From assembly GCF_019343475.1 (NCBI RefSeq), contig NZ_CP072453.1, positions 2,170,001 through 2,234,000 on the forward strand: DNA of 64,000 bases, in the 5' to 3' direction. Made by a program: the position numbers and the translations under genes. This document shows, piece by piece, positions 9,845-18,048 of this stretch. Origin of the DNA: Providencia sp. R33 (GTDB lineage: Bacteria > Pseudomonadota > Gammaproteobacteria > Enterobacterales > Enterobacteriaceae). Position 1 is the first letter of the stretch, and each line of letters begins with the position of its first letter. Under the pieces are notes generated by a model that saw nothing but the letters and a program-made list of their open reading frames with translations, searched no databases and had not been told where the DNA came from.

Positions 9845-10010
9845 TACGATTTAATATCCTTTTAAATTGATAAATTTACTGAATGTTTTAAGTCTAATTA
9901 GAATCCACTTCCCCTCACGAAACAAGTCAAAACCAGCACTAAAGTAAAATTTGTGAGGCATTTGGCAAAAGTCACGGAAAGAATAACTTTTTAGAGGTAA
10001 GAATTATTGG
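9845..10010 (-). promoter_or_regulatory. Likely promoter region of the cas operon
   Basis: A 166-bp AT-rich gap between cas1 and the trailer end of array 2. No convincing -35/-10 pair or terminator hairpin could be fixed by eye, so cas expression could start here, come through array 2, or both. The call rests only on position. Confidence 0.4.
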
Positions 10011-10520
10011 ATAAAAGGCTGCCTATATGGCAGTGAACGACTTGAACCAGCAACCTACCGATTATGAGTCTTTCTAAGCTGCCTATGTGGCAGTGAACTA
10101 TCTTCGAATGGACCATTGCGCGTTTCAACATTTCTAAGCTGCCTATGTGGCAGTGAACACTTTTTCGTGCTCTCCGTAACCTTGTTTTACTTTTCTAAGC
10201 TGCCTATGTGGCAGTGAACAAGACCATAAACCTGATGACCTGCGCCCATTTTTTCTAAGCTGCCTATGTGGCAGTAAACAATATCCGGATGAGCAACTCC
10301 GCAATAAGGTGTTTCTAAGCTGCCTATGTGGCAGTAAACAGTTTAATAAAATTATTACCTTTATCGTAAATTTTCTAAGCTGCCTATGTGGCAGTAAACT
10401 TTCTACATGCCAAGCGGCACAGGGAATTGTTTTTCTAAGCTGCCTATGTGGCAGTAAACGGAGTTCTGAAGCACTAAAAAATGCAAAAATTGTTTCTAAG
10501 CTGCCTATGTGGCAGTAAAC
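10011..10520 (-). CRISPR. Type I-F CRISPR array 2 (9 repeats, 8 spacers)
   Basis: Repeats of 28 bp start at 10011, 10071, 10131, 10192, 10252, 10312, 10372, 10432 and 10493 with 32-33 bp spacers. They carry the TATGTGG loop variant instead of the TGTGCGG of array 1. The left-most repeat (10011-10038) is degenerate in the 8 bases that form the 5' handle but keeps its hairpin, so it marks the trailer end. The five right-hand repeats read CAGTAAAC and the four left-hand ones CAGTGAAC, a dated G-to-A change. The oldest spacer (10039-10070) is tRNA-derived. Confidence 0.98.
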
Positions 10521-10698
10521 GATAAAATATCAGAACTAAAGTGAATCACAACAAACCCTTATCGATAAAAACAGAGAAATACCTTCTTTTTGCATCGAAT
10601 TCATAACGTGTTGTTTTAAGTCGCATTTTTAAAGAGAAAGAAATAAAGGGTAAATTTAGGATAGCACAACTTAGTTTTCACATTAGTTGAGGAAAGCC
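10521..10698 (-). promoter_or_regulatory. Leader of CRISPR array 2
   Basis: AT-rich stretch between the newest repeat of array 2 and the flgKL terminator. TTTTTAAAGAG lies at 10626-10636, about 105 bp from the first repeat, matching its place in leader 1. The first bases after the repeat (GATAAAATATCAGAAC) also resemble the same stretch in leader 1 (TATAAATCTCAAAAC). Leader function is inferred from position and this shared layout. Confidence 0.7.
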
Positions 10699-10740
10699 CC
10701 AAAAAAAAAAACCGCGCTCCAATGACGGCAAAGCGCGGTT
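10699..10740 (-). terminator. Intrinsic terminator of flgKL
   Basis: Minus-strand hairpin AACCGCGCT / AGCGCGGTT followed by an uninterrupted run of about ten T residues. It lies 24 bp after the flgL stop and separates the flagellar block from the CRISPR leader. Confidence 0.92.
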
Positions 10741-10764
10741 GAGTAGAACTCAATATTAAGATGA

Positions 10765-11700
10765 TTAACGGCTACCGAATAACGACATGCTATTTAAATC
10801 TTTAAAAATGCTTTGTGAAGCTTCAAACATCGCTTTTTCTTTATAATAATCCGTTGTGGTACCTGTCCAATTGGTCTCAAGCAATTCACTTTTACGTGCA
10901 GCATTTTGAATAGAGCGCGTGTCTGCTAAGAAATCCAATTTATCAATTTCTTGCAACTGTAAACCTTGTTTCGCTTCAATATTGGAAATTTGGTCGAGCG
11001 CCGCTTTAATGCCGCGGTTTGCTTCATCCATCCCTGCTTGAGCGCGGTCTAAATCGGCTTGAGGTGCGTCTTGCTGTGGAATTTTCAGGGCTGCGATACC
11101 TGCATTCAATGCTTTGAAAACATTGACTACATTGCTGCTGTCTGTATCAAATACCTGAGCACCCGTAAAGTATGTCGTCATTTCACGGTCACTGGAGACA
11201 TTTTGCATCACCGCTTTATCACCACCGTGATAGAGCACATCACCATCTGCGTTAATTTCAAAAGGCGGTTTATCCGATTTAAAACCAGCAAAAATATAGC
11301 GGCCATTACCGTCGGTGGAATTACCAAGCCCCACTAACTGCTCTTTTAAACCCGTTAATTGCTCAGCGAGTGTATTGCGGTCTTTATCACTCAAACCCCC
11401 TTGGTTAGAGGCTTGAATAATTGTGGTATCGATTTGCGTGGTGACATCGTTCATTTGAGTCAAAATACTCATTTGCAATGTCATACCCGTTTTCGCAAAC
11501 CCACGGCTGGCAACATATTGCTGGTTGCGGGTTTCTGCTTGGTTAATTCGTACCGCTTGGGATGACGCTTGCGGGTCATCTGACGGTTTGGCCACACGCT
11601 TACCTGACGCTAATTGGCTACCTGCTTCCATCCAACGCGCTTGGGAATTATTCATATCCTGTAAGCGTTGGTGGTAAATCATATTTGTGCTTAAACGCAT
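10765..11700 (-). CDS. flgL: FlgL, flagellar hook-filament junction protein 2
   Basis: HAP3 links FlgK to the first flagellin subunits of the filament. The 311-residue protein has the flagellin-like N-terminal coiled-coil (MRLSTNMIYHQRLQDMNNSQ, then SGKRVAKPSDDPQASSQAVR) and a matching C-terminal helix (AMFEASQSIFKDLNSMSLFG). It is exported by the flagellar type III system with no cleavable signal. It lies 28 bp after flgK and ends at a strong terminator; the pair is read from the sigma-28 promoter upstream of flgK. Confidence 0.97.
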   Translation of the reverse strand: MRLSTNMIYHQRLQDMNNSQARWMEAGSQLASGKRVAKPSDDPQASSQAVRINQAETRNQQYVASRGFAKTGMTLQMSILTQMNDVTTQIDTTIIQASNQGGLSDKDRNTLAEQLTGLKEQLVGLGNSTDGNGRYIFAGFKSDKPPFEINADGDVLYHGGDKAVMQNVSSDREMTTYFTGAQVFDTDSSNVVNVFKALNAGIAALKIPQQDAPQADLDRAQAGMDEANRGIKAALDQISNIEAKQGLQLQEIDKLDFLADTRSIQNAARKSELLETNWTGTTTDYYKEKAMFEASQSIFKDLNSMSLFGSR

Positions 11701-11728
11701 CGCTAAATCCTTATTATGTCGCTAAAAC

Positions 11729-13372
11729 TTAGAACGCACGCATCAGCGCATTAAACAAATCGTCCACGGTTTTCAACACTTGTGCATTGGCGTTGAAAAA
11801 CTGGGTGATCTTCTGCATTTGAATACTTTCTTCGTTCATATTCACGCCAGAGATGGCTTGCTCTTGTTCATAAAAGCTCTCTGTCATTTTGTTTTGCGTT
11901 TCAGCGTCAATTTGGGCTTGCTTAGTTTTGCTTCCTACATCATTGACGAGTGTCGCGTAGAAGTCAGAAAACGTTGAGCCGCCATCAATCAGTTTTTGGT
12001 CTTGTAATTTGACGAGTTCTTTGATGTTTTCGTTATCACCTGGGCCACTGTCTTTGCTACCTGCGCCAGCAAATTTGCTTGCATCATTAATCAGCGTTTG
12101 CATGCCATTAATCACGCCATTCACAGGTTTTGCGAGGAATGAATCACCTTTTTGTGCGCTACTGTTGCTGATATTGATTTCAATACCATCAAATTTCAGC
12201 ATTGTCGCCGTTGAGTCGTCGTCTAAAGCGACTTTCGTGCCTTCGGGTAAACGCGTCACATTCCAGCCGTCATCACCAAAGCGAATTTCATAATTACTGC
12301 CCGTGACTTTGGAAACATCACTGTATTTCAAGTCAAAATCGGCTTTGCCTGTATTGTGGGTATTGCTCACCACATTACCTTTACCGATTTCAAAGAAGTT
12401 CTCACCCGTTGTGCCGCTGGCATCATAGCCTTTGCTGTGGACTTCATTGAATTTGGTGGCAAAAACCAGCGCAAGCTTATTGAGTTTTTGATACGCGGGG
12501 TCGATAACCTCTTGGCGTGAGCGCAAAATACCGCTTAGCTCGCCACCACGGAAAGATTCATCAGGAATTTCACGAGCTTGGCCATTTGCACCAACGAAAC
12601 CAACGCTAAAGCGGCTGTCATCTTTTGAGGATGGGACAGCTTCTAAACGGTTCGCTTTTTCGCCTGTGACTAACGGTAAGCCATTGGCAAACGTAACGTT
12701 ATAGTTGCCGTTTTGCTCAATCACTTTGACACCAATTAACGAGTTGACCTCGTTAACTAAACGGTCGCGCACATCGAGTAAATCATTCGGTTCAGAGCCA
12801 CTAACAGAACGCACGCGGGAAATCTGCTGGTTTAAACCGGCAATTTTCTCAGCGTAGATATTGATATCTTTCACCTTGTTTTCGATTTGGCGATTAACAT
12901 CACGTTCCATTTCTTGCAGGCGTCTGTCCGCTTCTTTAAATTGACTCACCAGCGCATTGGAGTTGCCAAGGAAAACATCAATTAATGTTTTATCGCTGGC
13001 ATCGCTCGTCGCCGCATCCAATGACGTGAAGAAGCTGCCAATATTGCTGGAAATATCTTCGATATCATTAGTTAGCAAATCATCGACTTTATTACAGTTC
13101 TTAACGTACGCTTCGTAGTCACCACTGCGAGCACGAGCTTGGCTGTACTGCGCATTGATAAATTCATCAAACTCACGGCGAACATGGCTGAAATAAGTGC
13201 CGTTACCAAAATAGCCACTCGGTGTCATCGTACCGGGATTCTCCCCGAAAACAGCACTTTGGCGGTGATAATACCCTACACCTGCGTTGGCTAAGTTGTT
13301 AGAAATCACACTTAACCCGCCTTGTGCAGCGTTCACACCACTGAGCGCATTATTCATTACATTGTTCAGCAT
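11729..13372 (-). CDS. flgK: FlgK, flagellar hook-associated protein 1
   Basis: HAP1 forms the first junction ring at the hook tip. The 547-residue protein has the rod/hook N-terminal motif (MNNALSGVNAAQGGLSVISN, then NLANAGVGYYHRQ) and the C-terminal coiled-coil with GVNMNEESIQMQKITQFFNANAQ. Length agrees with E. coli FlgK (547). It heads flgKL and is preceded by a sigma-28 promoter, so it is a late gene and a likely client of the FlgN chaperone encoded at 22478. Confidence 0.97.
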   Translation of the reverse strand: MLNNVMNNALSGVNAAQGGLSVISNNLANAGVGYYHRQSAVFGENPGTMTPSGYFGNGTYFSHVRREFDEFINAQYSQARARSGDYEAYVKNCNKVDDLLTNDIEDISSNIGSFFTSLDAATSDASDKTLIDVFLGNSNALVSQFKEADRRLQEMERDVNRQIENKVKDINIYAEKIAGLNQQISRVRSVSGSEPNDLLDVRDRLVNEVNSLIGVKVIEQNGNYNVTFANGLPLVTGEKANRLEAVPSSKDDSRFSVGFVGANGQAREIPDESFRGGELSGILRSRQEVIDPAYQKLNKLALVFATKFNEVHSKGYDASGTTGENFFEIGKGNVVSNTHNTGKADFDLKYSDVSKVTGSNYEIRFGDDGWNVTRLPEGTKVALDDDSTATMLKFDGIEINISNSSAQKGDSFLAKPVNGVINGMQTLINDASKFAGAGSKDSGPGDNENIKELVKLQDQKLIDGGSTFSDFYATLVNDVGSKTKQAQIDAETQNKMTESFYEQEQAISGVNMNEESIQMQKITQFFNANAQVLKTVDDLFNALMRAF

Positions 13373-13458
13373 AAGCTTTCCTGTTCTGGGTGCGTATCGC
13401 GTTCATTGGCTGACACAATGTCGGTGATAGCAACTCAAATTATTTAGAGCATGTTTAG

Positions 13459-13485
13459 TTATCGGAAAATCGGCGTAATTATTTA
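13459..13485 (-). promoter_or_regulatory. Sigma-28 (FliA) promoter of flgKL
   Basis: On the minus strand TAAA is followed by exactly 15 bp and TCCGATAA, one mismatch from the flagellar sigma-28 consensus TAAA-N15-GCCGATAA. It lies about 87 bp upstream of the flgK start in the gap between flgJ and flgK. Confidence 0.85.
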
Positions 13486-13512
13486 GCCCTAACTCGTATA
13501 AATTCCATGTTT

Positions 13513-14493
13513 TTAGAAAATATCGTTTAAGTCGATGGTATAGGCCTGTACCGCTCGTGATGCTGAGGTATTCGCCGCAGGTTGATGGCCTCGTATCTGG
13601 TTAATTAATGTGATTAATTTGTCGGAATACCCCGGGTCGGTGGCATAACCTGCTTGGTGTAAACGGCGAGCCGCAATCTCAGGGGTTGGCGCTTTTTTGA
13701 CGTCTTTATAACGCGGGTTATCCGTCAATAAACTGATGTAATCTGCGATGGCTTCTTCATAGGAGCCATACACACGGAAATCATCACGCATTTTAACCGT
13801 TTGCCCGTTGATCACTTCCGTCGTCATGATATTGGTGACAGGCCCCTGCCAGCTTTTCCCAGCTTTAATCCCAAATAAGTTATGGCTGGTTTTTCCATCC
13901 ATTTTTAAAATTTCTCGTTGCCCCCAGCCGCTCTCCAACGCCGCTTGCGCTAATACCAGAAAATGGGAAATGCCACTGTCTTTACTCGCCGCTTTGGCAG
14001 GCTCAAGTAAACGACTGATAAAGTTGCTGCTGTTGAGTGATAACGCTTTGATTTTTTGCAAAGGAGCAGAAAGCGCATCCCCCATCGGGGCAAAATGGCG
14101 CATCATCTGTTCCATATTAAATGGCGGCAAGGATTGCACCGTTTTTTCATCAAATGGTAATAAACTGTTGGAATTTGGGACGCTTGACGTATGTTGGTCG
14201 CGAGTCAATTGTTGGTACATCATCTCCCCAAAACCTAACCCTTTTTGGGAGAGGTCTTGGGCGATTTGTTGGTCATACATACTGGTCAACATGCGAGTTT
14301 GGTCATTAGAAAATAGACCATCCTGCGGGAGTGCGTCACGCATGCTTTTTAGCATCATTTGGACAAATGTCGCTTCCAATTGCTGCGTGACTTGGCGCAG
14401 CCCTTGCTCCGTGTTTTTATTCAACTCGCCCTTTAACTGACTCAGTGACTGCAAATCGAACGCCGCACCTTGCAATAGCTGCATATCACCCAT
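13513..14493 (-). CDS. flgJ: FlgJ, rod cap and peptidoglycan hydrolase
   Basis: Bifunctional rod-cap protein. Residues 1 to about 150 are the capping domain (LKGELNKNTEQGLRQVTQQL, ATFVQMMLKSMRDALP). The rest is a glucosaminidase-type domain with AQAALESGWGQRE (catalytic Glu), HNLFGIKAG and the YGSYEEAIADY segment, which opens the cell wall for the rod. The start at 14493 was chosen because its ATG overlaps the flgI stop (TAATG) and gives the family N-terminus MGDMQLLQG; a longer start at 14523 would overlap flgI by 31 bp. Confidence 0.95.
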   Translation of the reverse strand: MGDMQLLQGAAFDLQSLSQLKGELNKNTEQGLRQVTQQLEATFVQMMLKSMRDALPQDGLFSNDQTRMLTSMYDQQIAQDLSQKGLGFGEMMYQQLTRDQHTSSVPNSNSLLPFDEKTVQSLPPFNMEQMMRHFAPMGDALSAPLQKIKALSLNSSNFISRLLEPAKAASKDSGISHFLVLAQAALESGWGQREILKMDGKTSHNLFGIKAGKSWQGPVTNIMTTEVINGQTVKMRDDFRVYGSYEEAIADYISLLTDNPRYKDVKKAPTPEIAARRLHQAGYATDPGYSDKLITLINQIRGHQPAANTSASRAVQAYTIDLNDIF

Positions 14494-15596
14494 TAGATAA
14501 TCTCCAATTTCGCACGTAAGCAACCTGCGCTTTCCATCGCTTGTAAAATCGACATTAAGTCGTTTGGTGTTGCCCCTAACGTATTCAAGGCTTGGATCAC
14601 TTGGTTAAGTTGTACGCTGGCATTCACTTTTTGCAATGCGCCGCCACGATCTTGTACACCAACACTGGTGTTACGGGTTACCACGGTTTGCCCGCCCGCA
14701 AATGGCGTATCTGGCTGGCTAACTTGGGTTTGTCTTTCCACGGTGACTGCCAAACTGCCATGCGCCACCGCGCAGCTTTCCAGTGTCACACTACGGTTGA
14801 TCACCACCGAGCCTGTCCGTGAATTCAATATCACCTTAGCTTCAGCCATTGGCGTGCGAACATTCAGTTCTTGGACTCGCGCGAGGAAACGGACTTGGTC
14901 GCGGTTATTGGCTGGTACTAATAATTGCACTGTACGGGAATCCAACGCGCTAGCCGTTCCCATTCCGCCCATACGATTCACTGCATCCGCGATATCTTGC
15001 GCCAATGTGAAGCTATCTTCGTTTAATTGCAGGTTAATAGCGCCACTTTGGCCAAAACTGCTTGGCAGTTCCCGCTCAATGGTTGCCCCGCCAGTAATGC
15101 GCCCACCATTCAGTTGGTTGACTTTGATGCTGCTACCACCGCCACTCGCACCAGCACCACCGACTAAGATGTTGCCCTGTGCCATGGCATAAATTTGCCC
15201 ATCAACGCCTTTTAATGGCGTCATTAAGAGCGTACCGCCACGTAAGCTTTTGGCGTTACCCATGGAGGAGACCACGATATCCACCGATTGCCCTGTGCGC
15301 GCAAAAGGCGGCAGTTTTGCCGTGACCATCACCGCGGCCACGTTTTTGAGCTGCATATTGGTGCCCGGTGGAACGGTGATCCCCATCTGGGACAGCATGT
15401 TGTTCAAGCTTTGCGTGGTAAACGGCGTTTGCATGGTTTGGTCACCCGTGCCATCTAAGCCCACCACTAAACCGTAACCAATCAAGGCGTTATCGCGTAC
15501 ACCTTGAACAGTAGTTAAATCTTTAATACGCTCACTGTGCGCCGAAAAGGTAAAAAGGCAAAACAGTGATAGCAAAATTAATACGTTGTTTTTCAT
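14493..15596 (-). CDS. flgI: FlgI, flagellar P-ring protein
   Basis: Forms the periplasmic P ring, the peptidoglycan bushing of the rod. The 367-residue precursor has a Sec signal peptide (MKNNVLILLSLFCLFTFSAH, cut near SAHS/E) followed by the strongly conserved RIKDLTTVQGVRDNALIGYG and GLVVGLDGTGDQT. Its C-terminus runs to LMSILQAMESAGCLRAKLEI. It follows flgH and is coupled to flgJ by a 1-bp overlap. Confidence 0.97.
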   Translation of the reverse strand: MKNNVLILLSLFCLFTFSAHSERIKDLTTVQGVRDNALIGYGLVVGLDGTGDQTMQTPFTTQSLNNMLSQMGITVPPGTNMQLKNVAAVMVTAKLPPFARTGQSVDIVVSSMGNAKSLRGGTLLMTPLKGVDGQIYAMAQGNILVGGAGASGGGSSIKVNQLNGGRITGGATIERELPSSFGQSGAINLQLNEDSFTLAQDIADAVNRMGGMGTASALDSRTVQLLVPANNRDQVRFLARVQELNVRTPMAEAKVILNSRTGSVVINRSVTLESCAVAHGSLAVTVERQTQVSQPDTPFAGGQTVVTRNTSVGVQDRGGALQKVNASVQLNQVIQALNTLGATPNDLMSILQAMESAGCLRAKLEII

Positions 15597-15630
15597 TGAA
15601 TTCTCTCGGCCGTTACTCGCTAATGTTTAA

Positions 15631-16377
15631 TTAATAAGGCGAAACATTTAAGAAAAAGCGTTGTAGCCAGCCCATATTTTGCGATTCGTTAATATAGCCA
15701 TCGCCAACATATTCAATGCGAGCATCTGCCACTTGTGTGGAGCTCACATGGTTGTCTGAGCCGATAGTTCGTGGGTTGACGACCCCCGAAAAACGAATAG
15801 ATTCTGTGCCTTGGTTAATGGCGATGCGTTTTTCACCCACCACATGCAAATTGCCGTTCGCCAGTAATTGGTCGACGGTCACCGTAATGGTTCCCTTAAA
15901 GGTGTTATTGGCGTTTGCGCCACCTTTACCACTAAAGTCACTGTTTCCTTTGATATCCAATTCGGTGTTATTGCCACCAATCCAACCTTGCATAAAGCCG
16001 GGCAATATGGCGGCGAGGAAACCGGTTTTGCCGCTGCGATTTGCATTGGCAGAGGAATTTTTGCTCGCACTGACGTTTTCTTGCAAATTAATGGTTAAAA
16101 TATCGCCAACATTGCGCGGTCGCCTATCTTCAAAAAGAGGTTGATAACCGTAATAAGCGGGCTGTGCACTTTGGAAGATTGAACCGTTCGGTGACGGTGC
16201 TGTCGGGGCAGAAGGAATAGCCGTCGTTTGTGTATCCACTAACGGACGAGATGGAATGTGAGCACAACCGCTGGTGGCTAAAACCAAAACGGCAAGTAAC
16301 CATACCTGTTTAGGTGCAGTAAAACGCATCTGCAACGCTGTTTTTTGCTGTTGGGAAATAAGGCCGCTTTCAATCAT
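15631..16377 (-). CDS. flgH: FlgH, flagellar L-ring lipoprotein
   Basis: Outer-membrane ring of the flagellar bushing. It has a lipobox LATSGC, then HIPSRPLVDT, the conserved SIFQSAQPAYYGYQPLFEDR and, near the end, STQVADARIEYVGDGYINES and NMGWLQRFFLNVSPY. The start is uncertain: an in-frame ATG at 16413 gives 260 residues, the one at 16377 (chosen; AAAGAG upstream) gives 248, and the one at 16329 gives the most typical short lipoprotein signal but lacks a clear ribosome binding site. Confidence 0.95.
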   Translation of the reverse strand: MIESGLISQQQKTALQMRFTAPKQVWLLAVLVLATSGCAHIPSRPLVDTQTTAIPSAPTAPSPNGSIFQSAQPAYYGYQPLFEDRRPRNVGDILTINLQENVSASKNSSANANRSGKTGFLAAILPGFMQGWIGGNNTELDIKGNSDFSGKGGANANNTFKGTITVTVDQLLANGNLHVVGEKRIAINQGTESIRFSGVVNPRTIGSDNHVSSTQVADARIEYVGDGYINESQNMGWLQRFFLNVSPY

Positions 16378-16476
16378 TATGCTACTCTTTTGCTGCTGTG
16401 TACGTTGTTTCATCCCAAAGAGATGTCTTTCATAGGGCGCTCACAACAAACCCGATGAGCGCCGATACAAAACCAA

Positions 16477-17259
16477 TTACAGTTGCGTTAAACGCTGAAG
16501 CATTTGGTCAGATGCCGAAACAGCCTTACTGTTGATTTCGTAAGCGCGCTGAGTTTGGATCATATTGACCAGCTCTTCGGCGACGTTCACGTTCGAGGTT
16601 TCTAGCATATTTTGATAAAGTAGGCCGGCACCGTTAGTTCCCGGCGCGCTTTCATTCGGCGCACCTGAGCTCGCGGTTTCCATATAGAGGTTTTCCCCCA
16701 TACTTTCCAAACCCGCATCGTTGATGAAAGTTGTCAGTGTAATTTGGCCGATTTGCTGCGGTTGGCTATCGCCATAAACGGTGATAGATACCGTACCATC
16801 ACGCCCAATCGTTAAGCTGTTTGCGTTATCTGGCAAAGTAATTGCTGGAACGATTTGATAGCCGCTGGAGGTGACTAATTGGCCATCTTGGTTAGGTTGT
16901 AATGCACCATCACGGGTATAGGCATCAGTACCGTCAGGCATTTGCACATGTAAAAAACCTTGGCCTTTAATCGCAATATCCGTGGTGGTGCCCGTTTTAT
17001 TCAATGCACCTTGTGCATGAATACGCATCGTGGCGACAGGGCGTGCCCCTGTCCCCAGCTGTAGCCCTGATGGCAATGACGTTTGTTCAGAGCTCATCGC
17101 ACCTGGCTGGCGAATATTTTGGTACATTAAGTCTTCAAAAACAGCACGTTGGCGTTTAAAACCATTGGTGCTAACGTTTGCCAAGTTATTGGAAATAACG
17201 TCTAAGTTAGTTTGTTGAGCATCAAGCCCAGTTTTTGCAATCCATAATGAACGGATCAT
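16477..17259 (-). CDS. flgG: FlgG, distal rod protein
   Basis: Builds the distal rod that joins the proximal rod to the hook. The 260-residue length equals E. coli FlgG. It shows the rod N-terminus MIRSLWIAKTGLDAQQTNLD with NLANVSTNGFKRQRAVFEDL and the C-terminal SNVNVAEELVNMIQTQRAYE followed by INSKAVSASDQMLQ. It lies 18 bp after flgF in the flgB-J operon. Confidence 0.97.
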   Translation of the reverse strand: MIRSLWIAKTGLDAQQTNLDVISNNLANVSTNGFKRQRAVFEDLMYQNIRQPGAMSSEQTSLPSGLQLGTGARPVATMRIHAQGALNKTGTTTDIAIKGQGFLHVQMPDGTDAYTRDGALQPNQDGQLVTSSGYQIVPAITLPDNANSLTIGRDGTVSITVYGDSQPQQIGQITLTTFINDAGLESMGENLYMETASSGAPNESAPGTNGAGLLYQNMLETSNVNVAEELVNMIQTQRAYEINSKAVSASDQMLQRLTQL

Positions 17260-17277
17260 AATTATTCCTTACTGAAT

Positions 17278-18039
17278 TTAGCTGACGGCAAGCAATTGGT
17301 TAGCACGTTGGGCATTTTCATCCGCACTGCGAACCACTTTCATTTGCATTTCAAAATGCCTTGCATTGGCTATCATTGATACCATCGCTTCTGCGGCATT
17401 GACGTTACTTCCCTCAATCACACCAGACGTCACAACGGCACGGTCACTCAGCGGCAACACGTTGCCGTTGGTCGCTTGCCCTTGAGGGGATAAATGAAAT
17501 AACCCATCTTCCCCGCGGATCAAGTCTTGCGGCTGTGCTTCTACCACTTTTAGGCGACCAATCTGCCCTAACATCGTAGGCGGATCTGTCGCTAGCAATG
17601 CAGTGATGGTACCGTCCATACCGATAGTGATTTCTGCGTTCTGAGGAACGTTAATCGGCCCGCCATCCCCTTGAAGACGGCGCTCGCCAATCACTAACTC
17701 ACCGTCACCCGAAATTTGGATATTCCCGTTACGGGTATAGGCTTCCGTCCCATCGGCTAATTCAACGGCTAAAAAGTGCTTATCGTTTAACGCAACATCC
17801 GTTGGCTTGCCTGTGTAGTTCAGCGGCCCTTGGCTCATATCTGCGCCGGGAGTTGAAGACACCACCAAGGTTCTGGTTTGTGCGCTATCCCCATTCACGG
17901 GCACAGCGCGCATGGCTGAGAGCTGCGCTTTAAACCCTGCGGTAGACACATTGGCAATATTGTTGGAAACCACCGCTTGGTTCTCAAGCGCATGGCGTGC
18001 TCCACCCATTGCGGTATAAATGACGTGATCCATGGCCAC
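17278..18039 (-). CDS. flgF: FlgF, proximal rod protein
   Basis: Proximal rod subunit, 253 residues. The N-terminus MDHVIYTAMGGARHALENQA with NNIANVSTAGFKAQ and the C-terminal GSNVNAAEAMVSMIANARHF are typical of FlgF. The start given is the first ATG; MDHVIY two codons later is the family start and an equal candidate. It sits 9 bp after flgE. Confidence 0.96.
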   Translation of the reverse strand: MAMDHVIYTAMGGARHALENQAVVSNNIANVSTAGFKAQLSAMRAVPVNGDSAQTRTLVVSSTPGADMSQGPLNYTGKPTDVALNDKHFLAVELADGTEAYTRNGNIQISGDGELVIGERRLQGDGGPINVPQNAEITIGMDGTITALLATDPPTMLGQIGRLKVVEAQPQDLIRGEDGLFHLSPQGQATNGNVLPLSDRAVVTSGVIEGSNVNAAEAMVSMIANARHFEMQMKVVRSADENAQRANQLLAVS

Positions 18040-18048
18040 CCTCTAGGC

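Noticed and set aside
10309..10518. Open frame with repeated FLSCLCGSK peptides
   Set aside because: Same effect in array 2; no ribosome binding site or independent coding signal.
13808..14440. 210-residue plus-strand frame
   Set aside because: Shadow of flgJ on the opposite strand; Cys/Ser/Trp-rich composition typical of antisense frames.
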